64,000 bases of DNA from Actinernus sp. WN-2022 (GCA_030867875.1 JAOWCC010000091.1:868001-932000), one strand, 5' to 3'; counted from the stretch's first letter, positions 43,165-54,835 are shown. Made by a program: numbers and translations. Notes: generated from the sequence alone by a model not told the origin.

Positions 43165-45206
43165 TTGGTTTTTCAGTTTGGTTTTTCAGTTTCATCGAAT
43201 CAGCAGCAGACGCCACATGAGCCGGTAAATATAGCGATAGCTGCAACGCATTTGCCGGTTCGAGAAGATACAATTTTAGGACGCAATGAACACAATGAAG
43301 TTGTGGCTGCAGTTGTTGATCTCGCTAGACCAGAGCCTTCACAGTCCCGGGGTAAGAGAAGCAAATATCATCAGTATAGCGGAGAAGACCGTGCCAAAAT
43401 TGCCAAATATTCTAGTGAGCATGGGAACAAGAAAGCCCTTCAACATTTTGCTAAGCAATATCCTAATCTGAAAGAAAGCACACTGCGCAATTTCAAGGAA
43501 GCTTACCAAGATAAACTGTTAATTCAGAGACAGCAAGGAAATGTACAACAAGTTACGTCGCTTGAGAGAGTACCTCGTGGTCGTCCCCCTTTGCTTCTTG
43601 AGCTTGACTGCAAACTAATTTCATTTGCGTAAAACCTCAGAGCCAGAGGAGGAGTGGTAAATGGCAGCGTGATATCTGCAGCTGCAAAAGGGTTGATTAG
43701 AAGCAACCCATCGTTGCATCAAAGGTATAATTCCTTTGAGCCTACACGTGGCTGGATACAGTCAATATATAGACGCTGTAACTTTTCTCGCCGGGCAGGA
43801 ACCACAACAAGGCCGCCAGTTCCCAGGGGCATATATGAAGAGTGTAAACTTTCATTTCTCACTGACATTGACAAATGCATCAGAAAGCATAAGATTCCAC
43901 CAGAGCCCGTACTCAATGCAGATCAGACCCCAAGTTCCTATGTGTCTGTAGGTAGAATGACAATGGCTGAGAAGAATTCGCAGTCGGTGCCAATCAAAGG
44001 ACTAACAGACAAGAGAAATATCACTCTCACATTCGTGATTTCTTTGGCTGGCGAGTTTTTGCCGATGCAAGTGATATACCAGGGCAAAACAAAAGCAAGT
44101 CTTCCTCGAAACTTTATATTTCCCAAGGGATTTTGTCTTACTCAAAACCCAAAACACTACTCCAACGAAGAGGAAACTCTTAAAGTGCCTATCACCCTTT
44201 TGCAATTTTGATAGCTTATGAACCTCCGAAAGGTTTTGAGTACTTCTGTGAAGAAAGTTTTGGTTTAAAGTGAATACTTTATGTTCTACGCTTGTTTGAA
44301 ATCGTGTAAATGTGACCTTTCCTGACCCATGACCGCGTAAGTAAAAGCCTGGGTCGAAACCTGGGTAGACGTCATCTCATTAATGCATTATTCTCCATGG
44401 CGCCTTTTTATCACAACAACATCGATGCATAGAAAATATACACAGTTTTCGAGTTGTTAGTAAAGAAAAAAGTCATTTTAGTCAACATATTAATTATATG
44501 ACGTCAAGATGACGTCTACCCAGGTTTCGACCCAGGCTTTTACTTACGCGGTCATGGGTCAGGAAAGGTCACATTTACACGATTTCAAACAAGCGTAGAA
44601 CATAAAGTATTCACTTTAAACCAAAACTTTCTTCACAGAAGTACTCAAAACCTTTCGGAGGTTCATAAGCTATCAAAATTACAAAAGGGTGATAGGCACT
44701 TTAAACTAATTGATTCCGTTATCAACCCATATCTGGTACAGACACGCCAGCAGTTGAAGTTACCACCTACCCAGAAAGCAATACTCATCTGGGATGTTTT
44801 CAGAGGCCAGAAAACAGAAAGAGTTTTGTCAAAACTGGCTTCTTTAAACATCGAAGTCGTATCTGTCCCTGCGAACATGAACTATTTTTTTCAGCCTTTA
44901 GACTTAACAGTTAATTGCCAGGCTAAGAAATTCTGCAAAGAGAAGTTTACCACCTGGTACTCGGGAAAGGTTCAAAGGCAGTTAGACAGTAGGACAAGCT
45001 TTGAAGACATAGAGGTTGATCTCAGGATGTCAGTAATCAAGCCAATTCACGCAGCCTGGCTTGTCGAATTGTACGACTATCTGACCGGCGCTGAAGGAAG
45101 GAAACATATCCTCAAAGGATGGGTAAAAGCGGGAGTCAAGGAAATTGCCAACAGCGACAAACCACTACCACCTGTTGATCCATTTGAAGTAATCTACCGG
45201 GCTTGA
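43165..45206 (+). pseudogene. pogo-type DDE transposase, nonsense codon and MITE insertion
   Basis: Three collinear pieces: 43165-43629, 43633-44183 and 44705-45206. The first has a helix-turn-helix region (YSGEDRAKIAKYSSEHGNKK). A TAA at 43630 interrupts an otherwise continuous frame. The second has LNADQTPSSYVSVGR (first Asp) and GLTDKRNITLTFVISLAGEF. The 517-bp MITE at 44184-44700 splits the gene at a duplicated TTAA. The third has ILIWDVFRGQ (Asp) and VPANMNYFFQPLDLTVN, the DDE/D region of pogo, and ends DPFEVIYRA. Not functional. Confidence 0.85.
44184..44700. mobile_element. 517-bp TTAA MITE inside the pogo transposase
   Basis: Flanked by TTAA at 44180-44183 and 44701-44704. Ends AGTGCCTATCACCC and GGGTGATAGGCACT are inverse complements; the arms pair over about 200 bp (for example CCTGACCCATGACCGCGTAAG). 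TTAA targets are typical of piggyBac and Kolobok elements. Removing it rejoins the transposase frame exactly. Confidence 0.9.
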
Positions 45207-45467
45207 TCGATGTTGTTAGAATGTTAATGGTTACTCGTAAAAGGAGCATTGACTTTGTGTGAAAATGTAAATATGAGTGAGGACAGCATTAAGATATGAC
45301 ATTACAGTTTGCGAAAATTAAGTGACTTATGTTCCAAAATTTACGAAAAATCGCTAAATTTAAGTGCCGCTAAATATGGATTTTTCAAAATCGCTAAATT
45401 AACGTGTCGCCAAAATTTCATGTAATAAGGCATGTAGTAACAGACAGTTAAGCACGGTCCTTACTAG

Positions 45468-45617
45468 CGGCATAAACACGAGCGACATACACAGACTCAG
45501 TGACATTGATCATTAGTGGCTTTTGTTGTTATCGTACACCTGTTGGTAGAACAAGTACCGCTAATGATCAATGTATCACTGAGTCTGTGTACGTTGCTTC
45601 TGTTTATGTCACCGGCG
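45468..45617. mobile_element. About 150-bp foldback element
   Basis: CACAGACTCAGTGACATTGATCATTAG and its diverged inverse (CTAATGATCAATGTATCACTGAGTCTGTG) form long arms, with CGGCATAAACA and TGTTTATGTCACCGG at the ends. Confidence 0.65.
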
Positions 45618-46039
45618 AAGACCATGCTTTACTGCATACAGTTGCAATTAACTATGCGGTTACAGACAGAATACATTATGCTCTCAAGTTTGTATTCGCT
45701 GGTTGTATAGCTGGTCAAATTTCCACATTATCTGCTATTCGTATATTCGTTTGTAGTGACAATACATTGTATATCTGTTAAATAATGATTTATCAACTTT
45801 ACTTTAGTAATTCTACAACTTGTACTTTACTGGTTCTATAACTTTATGCATTATCGGTATTTCATGCCGTAACGAACAAACAATAAAAAGGTGTGTAATT
45901 CTAGCCACAGCCATCACATTTGAGAGCAAATTTGGACTCGTTTTAAAGTGTAGCTCCAACAAGGTTAGGTTTACCGAAGTGAATTAACATTAAGAATTGT
46001 TATTGAAAATAGCTGCACGTTTTTTGAAGCATAAATTTA

Positions 46040-47705
46040 TATAATTACTTATTTTGTTGGCAAATTGTTTACATGGATTCAGCAATTTCTTTATAGTCTT
46101 ATGGGACACACCGATTACGTTTTGGAGAGCTAATATTTCCTCCGTGTATAACTTGCAGTTGAGTAGAAAATGTTCCTCATCTTCAATATCAGTTTTACAG
46201 AAGAAACATTTTCAATCTGAAGGCCTCTTATACCGGTCCTTTTCAATTGCTAAGTCGTGATTACTGATTCTTAGCTTAGTAAGTGCTATTCTACGTTTGA
46301 CATTTTTTTATATTTACCAAATACATGTAGTTCTCAATTTGTATTCTGTTTTGAATAATCGGTATGTCTAGTTTATTCGCTGAATTTGGATTTGATCTAT
46401 GATCATCGTTTATGGCCACTCTCTGTTCGAAGCTCTTTAAAAATGTTTTAATTTCCTCTTTACTAAGAGTAGATTGGTGTATCCATATATATCCATAACC
46501 TAACTTAAATAGGGTTTCTTTAATTTTAGAAGACCACAAATGGGTTTTATTTTCCATTTTTTGTTCATCATAGCCCAGTTTCGTAAGCCTAGTGTCATCT
46601 AAATTTATAAGACGCATCCATTATTTCACGACTTGAACATTGGTTGTGAGGTGTGTGGTGAAGCGTGCCAATTCAGCTCTACAGGCTTTGTTAGTCGCTT
46701 GTTTACCGACACCTAATAATATTTTGCAGAATTTGCTTTGAATTTGTTCAATGGGGTCGTGCAGTTCATAAAATTTTGTATAGATATATAGATAATTTAA
46801 CATTTGTCCTAAAATATTTTCCTAGGTTTTTTCTTAAAGTGCAACTAACCCCTTTTGCAATTTTTATACATACGAATCTTTGAAAGGTTCTGAGTACTTA
46901 TGCGAAGACATTTTTGGCTTACAGAGAATACTCTATGTTCTAGGCTTGTTTAAAATGTTGAAAATTTGACCCTTCCTGACCCATGACCGCGCAGGAAAAA
47001 GCCTGGGTCGATTCTTGATCTTACGTCACCTCATTAATGCATTATTCTCCATGGCGCCTTTCCATCACAACAACATCGATATATAGAGAATATACACAGT
47101 CTGTGAGTTGTTAGTAAAGAAAACAGTTATTTTAGACAAAATGCTAAATATTTCTTCAAATTATTGCAAAGTCGAATGAGTTAGATGACGTAAGATCAAG
47201 AATCGACCCAGGCTTTTTCTTACGCGGTCGTGGGTCAGGAAAGGTCAAATTTTCACCATATCAAACAAGCCTATAACATAGAGTATTCTCTGTAAGCCAA
47301 AAATTTCTCCGCAGAAGTACTCAAAACCTTTCATAGATTCATATATATATAAATTGCAAAAGGGGTTAGTTGCACTTTAAGGATCCCATAGCTCTGAGTG
47401 CAGCTTTTTAAAATTCTTGTTTTGCCAATGTGAAGCTACTGCTTACACTCAGTCATCCCTAGGTATCTATAAGATGTTACATTGTCTATGATAGTATTAT
47501 TTAGATTAACATTAAATATATTTAAATTTCTCCCATTTGTATTAAATATCACTACCTTTGTCTTTATGCAGTTTATCTTAATACAATTTTTGTTACAATA
47601 AAGCGCCAAGTGGTCAAAAAGTTCTTGTGGGCCCTTTTCTGATGTGGCCATTAAAACTAAATCGTCTGCGTATAGGAGAGAACTCGCATATTGACCGTTT
47701 AATTC
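46040..47705 (-). mobile_element. Non-LTR retrotransposon relic split by a TTAA MITE
   Basis: On the minus strand: an RT palm piece at 47705-47436 with SLLYADDLVLMATSEKG (catalytic Y-A-D-D) and KINCIKTKVVIFNTNG; then the MITE (46838-47377); then 46803-46621 with DPIEQIQSKFCKILLG; then 46617 down to about 46040, with a Cys-rich end FCKTDIEDEEHFLLNC. The order is right for the RT and C-terminal part of one element, 5'-truncated at about 47705. Frames are broken by stops (46620, about 46220). Confidence 0.7.
46838..47377. mobile_element. 540-bp TTAA MITE, second copy
   Basis: Flanked by TTAA at 46834-46837 and 47378-47381. Ends AGTGCAACTAACCCC and GGGGTTAGTTGCACT. The interior shares TTCCTGACCCATGACCGCG, TTCTCCATGGCGCCTTT and other blocks with 44184-44700, so both belong to one family. 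It interrupts the RT relic. Confidence 0.9.
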
Positions 47706-47709
47706 TAGT

Positions 47710-47845
47710 CGTCATTACAGGCAACTATACGTTGCCATTCCGTATTTTCAGCTGGGATAATTTGCGGGACGATTTTGGGATCATTTGCGGGCCTGGGATC
47801 ATTTGCGGGCCTGGGATCATTTGCGGGGCCGTACAGAACTCCTCC
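47710..47845. repeat. Dispersed repeat with GGGATCATTTGCGGGCCT units
   Basis: Three tandem 18-bp-like units (TGGGATCATTTGCGGGCC) preceded by ATTTTCAGCTGGGATAATTTG and followed by GGGGCCGTACAGAACTC. The same block in inverse orientation is at 60130-60243. Confidence 0.85.
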
Positions 47846-48072
47846 TCCTCCTCCTAAAAAAGGAATATTACTCATTTAATGTAACTATCAGTATCATACA
47901 TTTATAAAGGATTCATATTTTATTTAGTCTGTCTGAATAGGGGGAGAGGTCGGGGTTTAAGTTGACTCCTGCATAAACTATGCATTCTAAATAGTAAAGG
48001 CAGCGTATTACAGAAGCATAATTTGTAGTTTCGTTTTGAAAGTCTTACAAGATATAACTTAATTAATCTTAC

Positions 48073-48228
48073 CTTTTTAAGGCCTTTCTTTCGTCAGATT
48101 CCAACTTTTTTGGTAACAAGTCTACGTGCTCTCTGCATCCTCTGCCTTTCAATGCATCAGCCGGTTCATGACGGAATAAGGAAGTTAGGGTGACAGCCAA
48201 GCATTCCCAGTCTTCAGGCTTATTTGAC
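48073..48228 (-). CDS. Exon of an unidentified gene
   Basis: 156 nt, acceptor CAAATAG|GTC, donor AAAAAG|GTAAGA, phase 2 in and out. Encodes a well-formed helix-rich segment, SNKPEDWECLAVTLTSLF followed by HEPADALKGRGCREHVDL. Same strand as the exon at 50255-50429; the phases do not join directly, so at least one exon is missing between. Family not recognised. Confidence 0.5.
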
Positions 48229-48504
48229 CTATTTGCCACAACTTCACATTATGCAATTTCATGTTCCACTTTAGGCCAGCGAAAGGGAGCCATCCTTTAA
48301 TGACAGTTATATAAAGTTCTACGCTGAAAGTAAGAATAGGAAAATAACAAGAAGTTAACTTAATATGCAAAGACACGAAAGGATATGTGGAAAACGTAGC
48401 TTGCAATCTAATAAACGACAATTTCACAACACTCGTCCTGAAACAGGTAACTTAAGTTATTTGTATCGAGCTGTCTTGTTTCTGCCTTTCTGGCATTTCA
48501 CAAG

Positions 48505-49440
48505 TATAAGTACATACATACATACATACATATCTTTAATATAAGTTCCCAGAAGGGCTTTTCAACATATATTTACAAATGAATTAAAATAAGTGAAAGT
48601 AGGAGAAACTATAAATTTGTTAAAATACTTATCGATAAAATTGCGTAAAAACTATATATGATCTAAAAACTATCTAAGATTAAAAACTATTACATTGGAT
48701 TCAGTCGTAATAAGAAGCTAATAATTTGGACTTAAGAGCTCTCTTAAATTGAGGAAATGAAGTCGACGCTTTAAGTGTGCTATCTAAGGCATTCCAAATC
48801 TTAACACCTCTGTAACTAAAGGACCTCTGACCGGATGCTGAGTTACATTTAGGAATGTTAAGGTCGCCGCAATTTCGAGTATTGCGCTGGTGTATACTGG
48901 ATCTCTTGCAAAACTTATCCGATAAGTAGGATGGCGAAAGCCCATTTAAGCATTTAAAGGTCAATAAAATGTCTCTGAGATTAACAGTTTCTTTAACCGG
49001 TAGCCATTGAAGGTGGCGCAATATAGGTGTGATATGGTCAAATTTGCGTGCGCCAATTATTATTCTGGCTGAGAAATTCTGCACAAGTTGCAGTTTCGTG
49101 AAGTTCTTATCGGAGGTATTAGCCCAAACCGATGAACAATAAAATAGTTTGCTTAGAACAAGGGCATTAACAATCGTATTTAGAGTTTCGGAATTGAATA
49201 GGTGTTTTACTCTGTTGATTTGACACAAACTCGCCATACATGATGAGACAAGTTTTGTGACATGGGCATCATAAGTTAGATTGGTGTCAATAATCACGCC
49301 TAAGTCTTTAGCTGAAGATACTGAAGTTAACTGCTTTCCTAAGAGTTCTACATGTATATCCAGGGGGGTCTGCTTCAGCATCTGTCGAGTGCCTAGATGT
49401 AATAGCTTGGTCTTGTACTCGTAACTCAAGAAAAATCAGG
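48505..49440 (-). mobile_element. 5'-truncated CR1/L2-like non-LTR retrotransposon
   Basis: The minus frame 49429-48701 (242 codons) is the C-terminal part of an RT protein: SAKDLGVIIDTNLTYDAHV, KLFYCSSVWANTSDKN, TPILRHLQWLPVKETV, SFSYRGVKIWNALDSTL. The frame is open to its stop. About 170 bp further is a TATG-type microsatellite at 48510-48531, as expected at the 3' end of CR1/L2 elements. The 5' end is cut at about 49440. It lies in an intron of the unidentified minus gene. Confidence 0.8.
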
Positions 49441-50254
49441 ATGAAACAAAATGGAAAAATAATTTAACTCAAGAATAAGGCCTACCTATGATATAATAAA
49501 TCCTTTTGACATGGTTTCTTTACTTAGATTTGCTTTTGTGTTTTGTTTTCCCAAAATATTTCTCGAGTTACGAGCGCTCGTAAGTTACGAAAGTTTTGTG
49601 AAATGGCCCCCGCTGTTAAGCAAATTTTGAGCTATATTAAAGTACGATATTTCTGAAGATTTAGACATGAAACCATCTTCTTCATGTCATGTATAACATG
49701 ATTGGATTAATTTTCTTTAAGTTTCCTCAAACAATAAGTAAATACATAACAAAAATAAAAAAGAATTCTCACGTTTAAGGCAAACGCGAAACTATTCACC
49801 TTCACAAAGAAACGGAGGACGGCAAATGTCAAACGCGGGAAATCATGGTCACTTGGTCATTTCTGCCATTCGCGGGAAGAAAGAACACGATGCTTAATCT
49901 CTCTAATATTTTCAACTACAACCCGATTTAAGATCAGACGGTGATCCTAATGTAATGCCAAACACATCCCAATATATACGTACACCATTCAATTTCTAGG
50001 TAATAATAAATGTAAAGGATTCATTAGCAACATTTGTACAATATTCGCTACTCATGTATTAGTGAGGTCAACCAACCGTAAATGTATGTAGAATATTCAA
50101 AAGGTCACTGGTTATTCAAACTTAACTAGAAAATATCTAGCCCGAGAAGACAGTCGCAATTTCCGCTCGGTCCCGGAATCCCATTGCGACAAGATAGACA
50201 CAGAGACAACAGAGAACCTTACAGCAGTAAAGTAAGTCATTTTGGAATATTTAC

Positions 50255-50429
50255 CTTAGATAGCGGCATATATACAGCATGACCAAATCCTTTCAGAAGC
50301 TTCGACGCATCTTCTCCGCTCTTAATATACTCAAGAAATACAGATTCAGTTGTTTCAATGTCGTATGGTGTTAATTTTATGAAAAGTTCTTTATTAAGCA
50401 CATTTAGACAACAACTATCAGTTTCTGAC
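50255..50429 (-). CDS. Exon of an unidentified gene (intact copy)
   Basis: 175 nt, acceptor ATCTGTAG|GTC, donor TCTAAG|GTAAAT, phase 2 in and 0 out. Encodes SETDSCCLNVLNKELFIKL, then TPYDIETTESVFLEYIKSGE and KLLKGFGHAVYMPLSK. It looks like real, selected coding sequence but matches no family I can name. A partial copy of its 3' end and following intron is at about 50660-50745. Confidence 0.5.
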
Positions 50430-50654
50430 CTACAGATAAATCTTATGATGTTTCAAATATGTTATCTTATACTTGCGAAGAAATGCAAGTTTTATAATCA
50501 ACTTTGAATTTTAAAACCCAGAAGATCTAACAAGCCAGTCACATTTCCTACGATAAAAAATACAACAGTAACAATGCAAACAAGTTCAAGTTTCGTTGTC
50601 GCCTGATCAACAGCTCTTGTGATATCTAAGCCAATTTAGGGCAAGTCACAGTGG

Positions 50655-50745
50655 ATTATTGTTTAAGAAAGAAACACAGAGAAACTTCACAGCACTAAAT
50701 TATAAGTCGTTTCGGAAAATGTACCTTAGAAAGCGCTTGGATAAG
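50655..50745 (-). repeat. Partial duplicate of the 50255 exon boundary
   Basis: The segment around GAAAATGTACCTTAGAAAGCG (50717 on) repeats, with changes, the donor region of the 50255 exon (GGAATATTTACCTTAGATAGCG) and about 50 bp of adjacent intron. It suggests a tandem exon duplication of which only a remnant is left. Confidence 0.5.
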
Positions 50746-50803
50746 TCTGTATATTATATTATATCTAATAGATTAAATAACCATGGCCCAACATACTGAT
50801 TTA

Positions 50804-51061
50804 TTAAGTACGATGTATAATTTCGTTTAAATAAGTGACGCTTATCTGATTTGAGTCTGGAATTTCTTTCCAAATCTTAATGACGTTAAAATTTATAAAC
50901 CTTTTTTTGTAGTCAGTTCTAATGGACTCCAGAAAAAATAGATTTGTTTGTTTTTCTGTCTTGTTTGATAATAGCCTCAATTTCAGCCGTCTCCTCTGGT
51001 TCGTTCCTCCCGAGAGAGAGGTCTGAATCCAATAACTGATAATGCAGTCCAGTGCCGTCAC
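50804..51061 (-). pseudogene. Possible RT C-terminal relic
   Basis: 85 codons containing FINFNVIKIWKEIPDS, which resembles the 'xxIxxWNxLP' segment near the end of non-LTR reverse transcriptase proteins. Weak. Confidence 0.25.
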
Positions 51062-51649
51062 TATCAGAAAACCTGGTAGTGATCTTTGATTGATTCATAT
51101 TCTATAATTTCGCATAATTATCAGCCGAGAAGACGGCAGGATTCACTTTGGACACGCGATTGTTGATCGTTGAGTTTCAGTGGAGTGATTGTCTTTGGCA
51201 AAGACCTTGAATTCGTAAGGAAAACACCTGGAAATGGATTGAAAGTGTCCTGCACAATAACCGGCCGACTAACCTGTAAAGATGTATATTTTATCGCCTC
51301 GCGTCCGCAGGGTTGTTGAAAATCGATTATATGTTCATACTCGCAGTGGTAAAGAATGTCGCCACACTTTTCAACGAACTGTTCTTTCCCGTAAAAGAGT
51401 CTTCGTATTTCTTCGAAAATTCTCCATTATCCTTTCATGTTTTTCTACTTTTCTGTTGCATCATTTACATAGGTAATATCTCGTAGCTGTGTCGATTCGA
51501 ACGGCAGATCGCGAGACAAAGATCAACGGAAAGACAAAGATCAACTGTACTTTGCCTCCAAATATATTATAACGATTTGTTGCTTCGAAAAGGTTTTCAC
51601 AACATTAGAGGCACTTGAGAAGCAAATGGGATGGAGATAAAAATAAAAT

Positions 51650-51895
51650 AAAAGATAAATATATATATATATATACAGCAATTTTCATAAATTATGACCT
51701 TCTTACCATATATAAATATATATCAAACATATATCTAACATTATGGGATGTCATTGCTGATATTTTTTTCAAGTTGCCTATCATCAAGGGCTTCAGAAAA
51801 AAATATAGGAAGAGGTATCCCATAATGTTTGATGCATTTTTTATATATATTTATATATGGTGAGGGGTGCAAACGGCTGTATATATATATAGGAA
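51650..51895. repeat. AT-rich inverted repeat
   Basis: CCATATATAAATATATATCA ... AACATTATGGGAT at about 51709-51748 pairs with ATCCCATAATGTT ... TATATATTTATATATGG at about 51816-51860. TATATATA runs lie on both outer sides. Confidence 0.65.
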
Positions 51896-52059
51896 TGGAT
51901 AAGGTAAACTTGGCTTTCCAACGATGATGTCGCTAGCTAGGAGGATCCAACTGGATACAAGACGCTTGTACACTTGAAGAGTAGATTAAATAGTAAAATG
52001 AAGTGACTTGACGAACTCCTCACTGGTCCATAAATTTAATCAGACGTTTCGGCCTTTAG

Positions 52060-52442
52060 CCTGCTATGCAGACGTATTTTTTCATTCTCATAAATTCGAA
52101 GAAAAAAGTAACGTCTGCTTACCCGAGCGCTTAATTAGTTTCCAATATGCAAGCAGACGTCAGCACGTTTGTTTTATTTTTCTGCCCAATCAAAGCCATT
52201 GTTATAATTTTAGTGAATTGGCGCGCCAGTGAACACTCCTATGATTGGTCAATGGCAAATGTATTGTCTGAATTCCTTTTAAATGTAACAATACGTCACT
52301 TTCCAGGATATGGAAGGTAAAATCCGATTGGACCATTACACAATGAGGTGTGCATATTGGAAACTACTTAAGCGCTCGGGTAAGCAGACGTTACTTTTTC
52401 TTCGAATTTATGAGAGTGAAAAAAATACGTCTGCATAGCAGG
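52060..52442. mobile_element. 383-bp MITE with about 95-bp inverted repeats
   Basis: CCTGCTATGCAGACGTATTT at 52060 and its inverse complement ending at 52442; the arms continue through AACGTCTGCTTACCCGAGCG to TTTCCAATATGCA. Its surroundings (GACGTTTCGGCC on the left, TTCGGCCTTCGGCC on the right) look like one interrupted 3' region of the Penelope-like element. Confidence 0.8.
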
Positions 52443-53600
52443 TTATTCGGCCTTCGGCCTTTTTCAATGCTAAGTACAAATTTAAAAATACTTGGAACTA
52501 AACTAAAACTAAAATCCAAGATATTTATAGTGTAAAATACAATACAAACAATGGATACAACAGACTCTGTACATGTGATAAAAATATGGCGAAAGAAACC
52601 TAATTAAGAACAAAGATAAAAATATATATAAATATGCCGTGACTTATGCTAAAGAAAATCTTACAATAGTAATCTAATTTAGTCTCCATATGCACAGTGG
52701 CATGTGTAAGAATAGGCTATCAAAAGCTAGTGGCGTGGAGAAAAAATGCACTCTCAAAACATGGGCAACAATAGACAAGTGGTGTGAGTGTAGCACAAAC
52801 TCGATGGCAACAAAGGCGGAAGAACGGCAGACTAATTGTATCTAATGCGTTTCTTCGAATTGAATTATTGTCTTTTGTTAAGTCCATGTGGGTTGAGTGT
52901 GCATAATTGAGCACTCCAAAAAACCTCCCTAGTCAAGAGGACTCTGTCCTGATTATTAGAAGTATTTAAAATTTGTTCGATACCAATAAATTGAAAATCA
53001 GAAAGATTGTGCGGTTGACTATTAAAATGGATGGCTACCTCGCAAGTCTTCTTATTAGTCTTCATATGAGACTTATGATTGCGGAACCTAACCCTAAGTT
53101 CAGTACTTGTTGAACCAACATATTGGATTGAACATTTCTTACATGTAACTAGATCTATAATGTTCTTAGAGGTGCAGCTAATGTGCTGCTTAATGGTGTA
53201 GGTTCTGCCAGTTTTAGTACTAGAAAAAATAGTTGTTTCTTTGAGATAATTGCGGCAGAAATCACATCTCGCATTACAATTAAACCAGCCATGGTCTAAC
53301 AAGCGGTCATTGCTACTACCAACGGCGCTCTGTTTACGTTTAGCACCTGTCAGAAGTTCTTTAAGATTCTTATGTCGCCTAAATGCTGGTATGATAGTGC
53401 CCAAAGGGAATAATCTAGCTAGAGCTGGCGATGCGTGTAATAATGGCAAGTGCTTAGTAATAAGGCTACTAATATTAGGTAGGCGTGGATTGAAATCGAT
53501 AACGAAGGGATACATTGCCTTAGTCTCTTTAGCTTTGCAATCCAAAAGCTCACCACGAGGAACTAGCTTAGCTTTGTTAAACTGCTGCGAGAGAATGTAA
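52443..53600 (-). mobile_element. 5'-truncated Penelope-like element with GIY-YIG endonuclease
   Basis: The minus frame from about 53600 to 52865 encodes a linker ending LLDHGWFNC, a Cys motif CNARCDFCRNYL, and a GIY-YIG nuclease: CSIQYVGSTSTELRVRFRNH (Y-V-G-S-T, then Arg) and later REVFWSAQLCTLNPHGLNKR (catalytic Glu region). This is the C-terminal module of Penelope-like retroelements; no RT part is present upstream. The downstream 3' region to about 52443 ends in TTCGGCCTTCGGCC. The frame is open, the element truncated. Confidence 0.8.
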
Positions 53601-53639
53601 GCTGAAACAAACTAACCAAAGAAGGATAAACTTGCCTCT

Positions 53640-54835
53640 GCTGGTTCTTCCACTGCAGGACGGATGGCTTCTAAAATCTTCAGTGACGATCTCTGCAGGA
53701 ACTTTGGCCATGCTCAGGAACAGTGAAGAAGAAATCAACTTGACAGAGATCCGTTAAGGTACTGCAGTGATACGTCCTACAGAGAGAAAGGATGGCAGCT
53801 AAACCCAGTCTGTGAACATCTAAACTTATTTTCCTGGGACCTAATGCTAGGATGAGATAAGTGAGCTAAACGCAGTCTCTGAACATCTAAACTTATTTCC
53901 CTGGGACCTAATGCTAGGATGAGATAAGTGAGCTAAATCCCGCTCGTGCGCTAATTATAAATGAAAATAAAATTCAATATGTTAGTCCCCACAGGTTAAC
54001 GCTGATATGGGGTGACACTTGCGTTATAGCTCCACAGCCGCATAATAACTATATATTAACCGAGCGTGAGGTCTGTACAGAGAAATACAAGACCATGTTT
54101 TTTCTGTACAGACCAAGACGTCTGATATTTCTCTCTACAGACCGAGCAAGCGAGGTTAATAAGGTGTTTCTTGTATGGCATTTTTCTGTATTTTTAGATA
54201 TATTTTTTCACTTCCGCTCAACCGTTGATTTTACTTCTGGCAAGCACGCGCGCAAACTCAATTTCCCGCTCTTTTCAATTTCTCGGAAAAAGAACCAAAA
54301 ATATATTTTAAAGCATCAGTTTACTTGATTTTTCTTTTAGAAATTCAAGGATAACCAATAAAGATGGTTTACAGAATACTTAGTAACAGATTGGGCTAAG
54401 TTCTAGGACATTTAACTTCGTTGTTTGGGCAATCAAACCTTAAATATTTCGGAAAAACGCAAACAATCGACAAGTTTTACATCAATTTTACACGACTTGG
54501 AAATAATTGTAAAAGTTCTCAAATGTTCGGCATCTGTAAGTGCCATGAAAAAATCACTGTGGAGATATTCCACTAGGATTTCTAGTCTTCCTCTCGATGA
54601 CGGAACAACGTTTTCTCTTATCGTCTTGGATAAAATTGACTGGCCTGTGGAGTATCTGAAAATTACAGCCAACCACGCTAATTGCATGCCACTGAAGAAC
54701 GAAGACTGATCCGAGGAGACCGAATTGTTGGCTCCCACTCTGGTTCCGGATCTAGTAAACGATAACTAATTCAAAGCGGACATTGGCTGCACATCTGGGC
54801 CAGTACTGAGCTTGTGTTGATGTCTTTAACTCCAC
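53640..54835. other. Stretch without a supported gene
   Basis: Contains a tandem duplication of about 74 bp at 53795-53940 (AACATCTAAACTTATTT(T/C)CCTGGGA...), and a CTGTACAGACC repeat around 54070-54150. A 94-codon + frame at 54425-54709 has no recognisable motif. A minus ORF at about 53715-53585 begins MAKVPAEIVTEDFRSH; significance unknown. Confidence 0.35.

Larger units (their letters stand above)
42258..45430 (+). mobile_element. pogo/Tigger transposon with HIRAN ORF, interrupted
   Basis: Ends at 42258 (CCTTATTACATGAAATTTTG) and 45430 (inverse of the same, ...ATGTAATAAGG) are terminal inverted repeats; GGCGACAC and AAAAATCGCTAAATTTAA-like subrepeats continue inward on both sides. Inside are a HIRAN-domain ORF (42505-43068) and a pogo-type transposase (43165-45206), the latter with a nonsense codon and split by a MITE at 44184-44700. 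The expected TA duplication is clear only on the left. Confidence 0.75.

Noticed and set aside
53250..53600. 116-codon + strand ORF
   Set aside because: Antisense to the GIY-YIG ORF.
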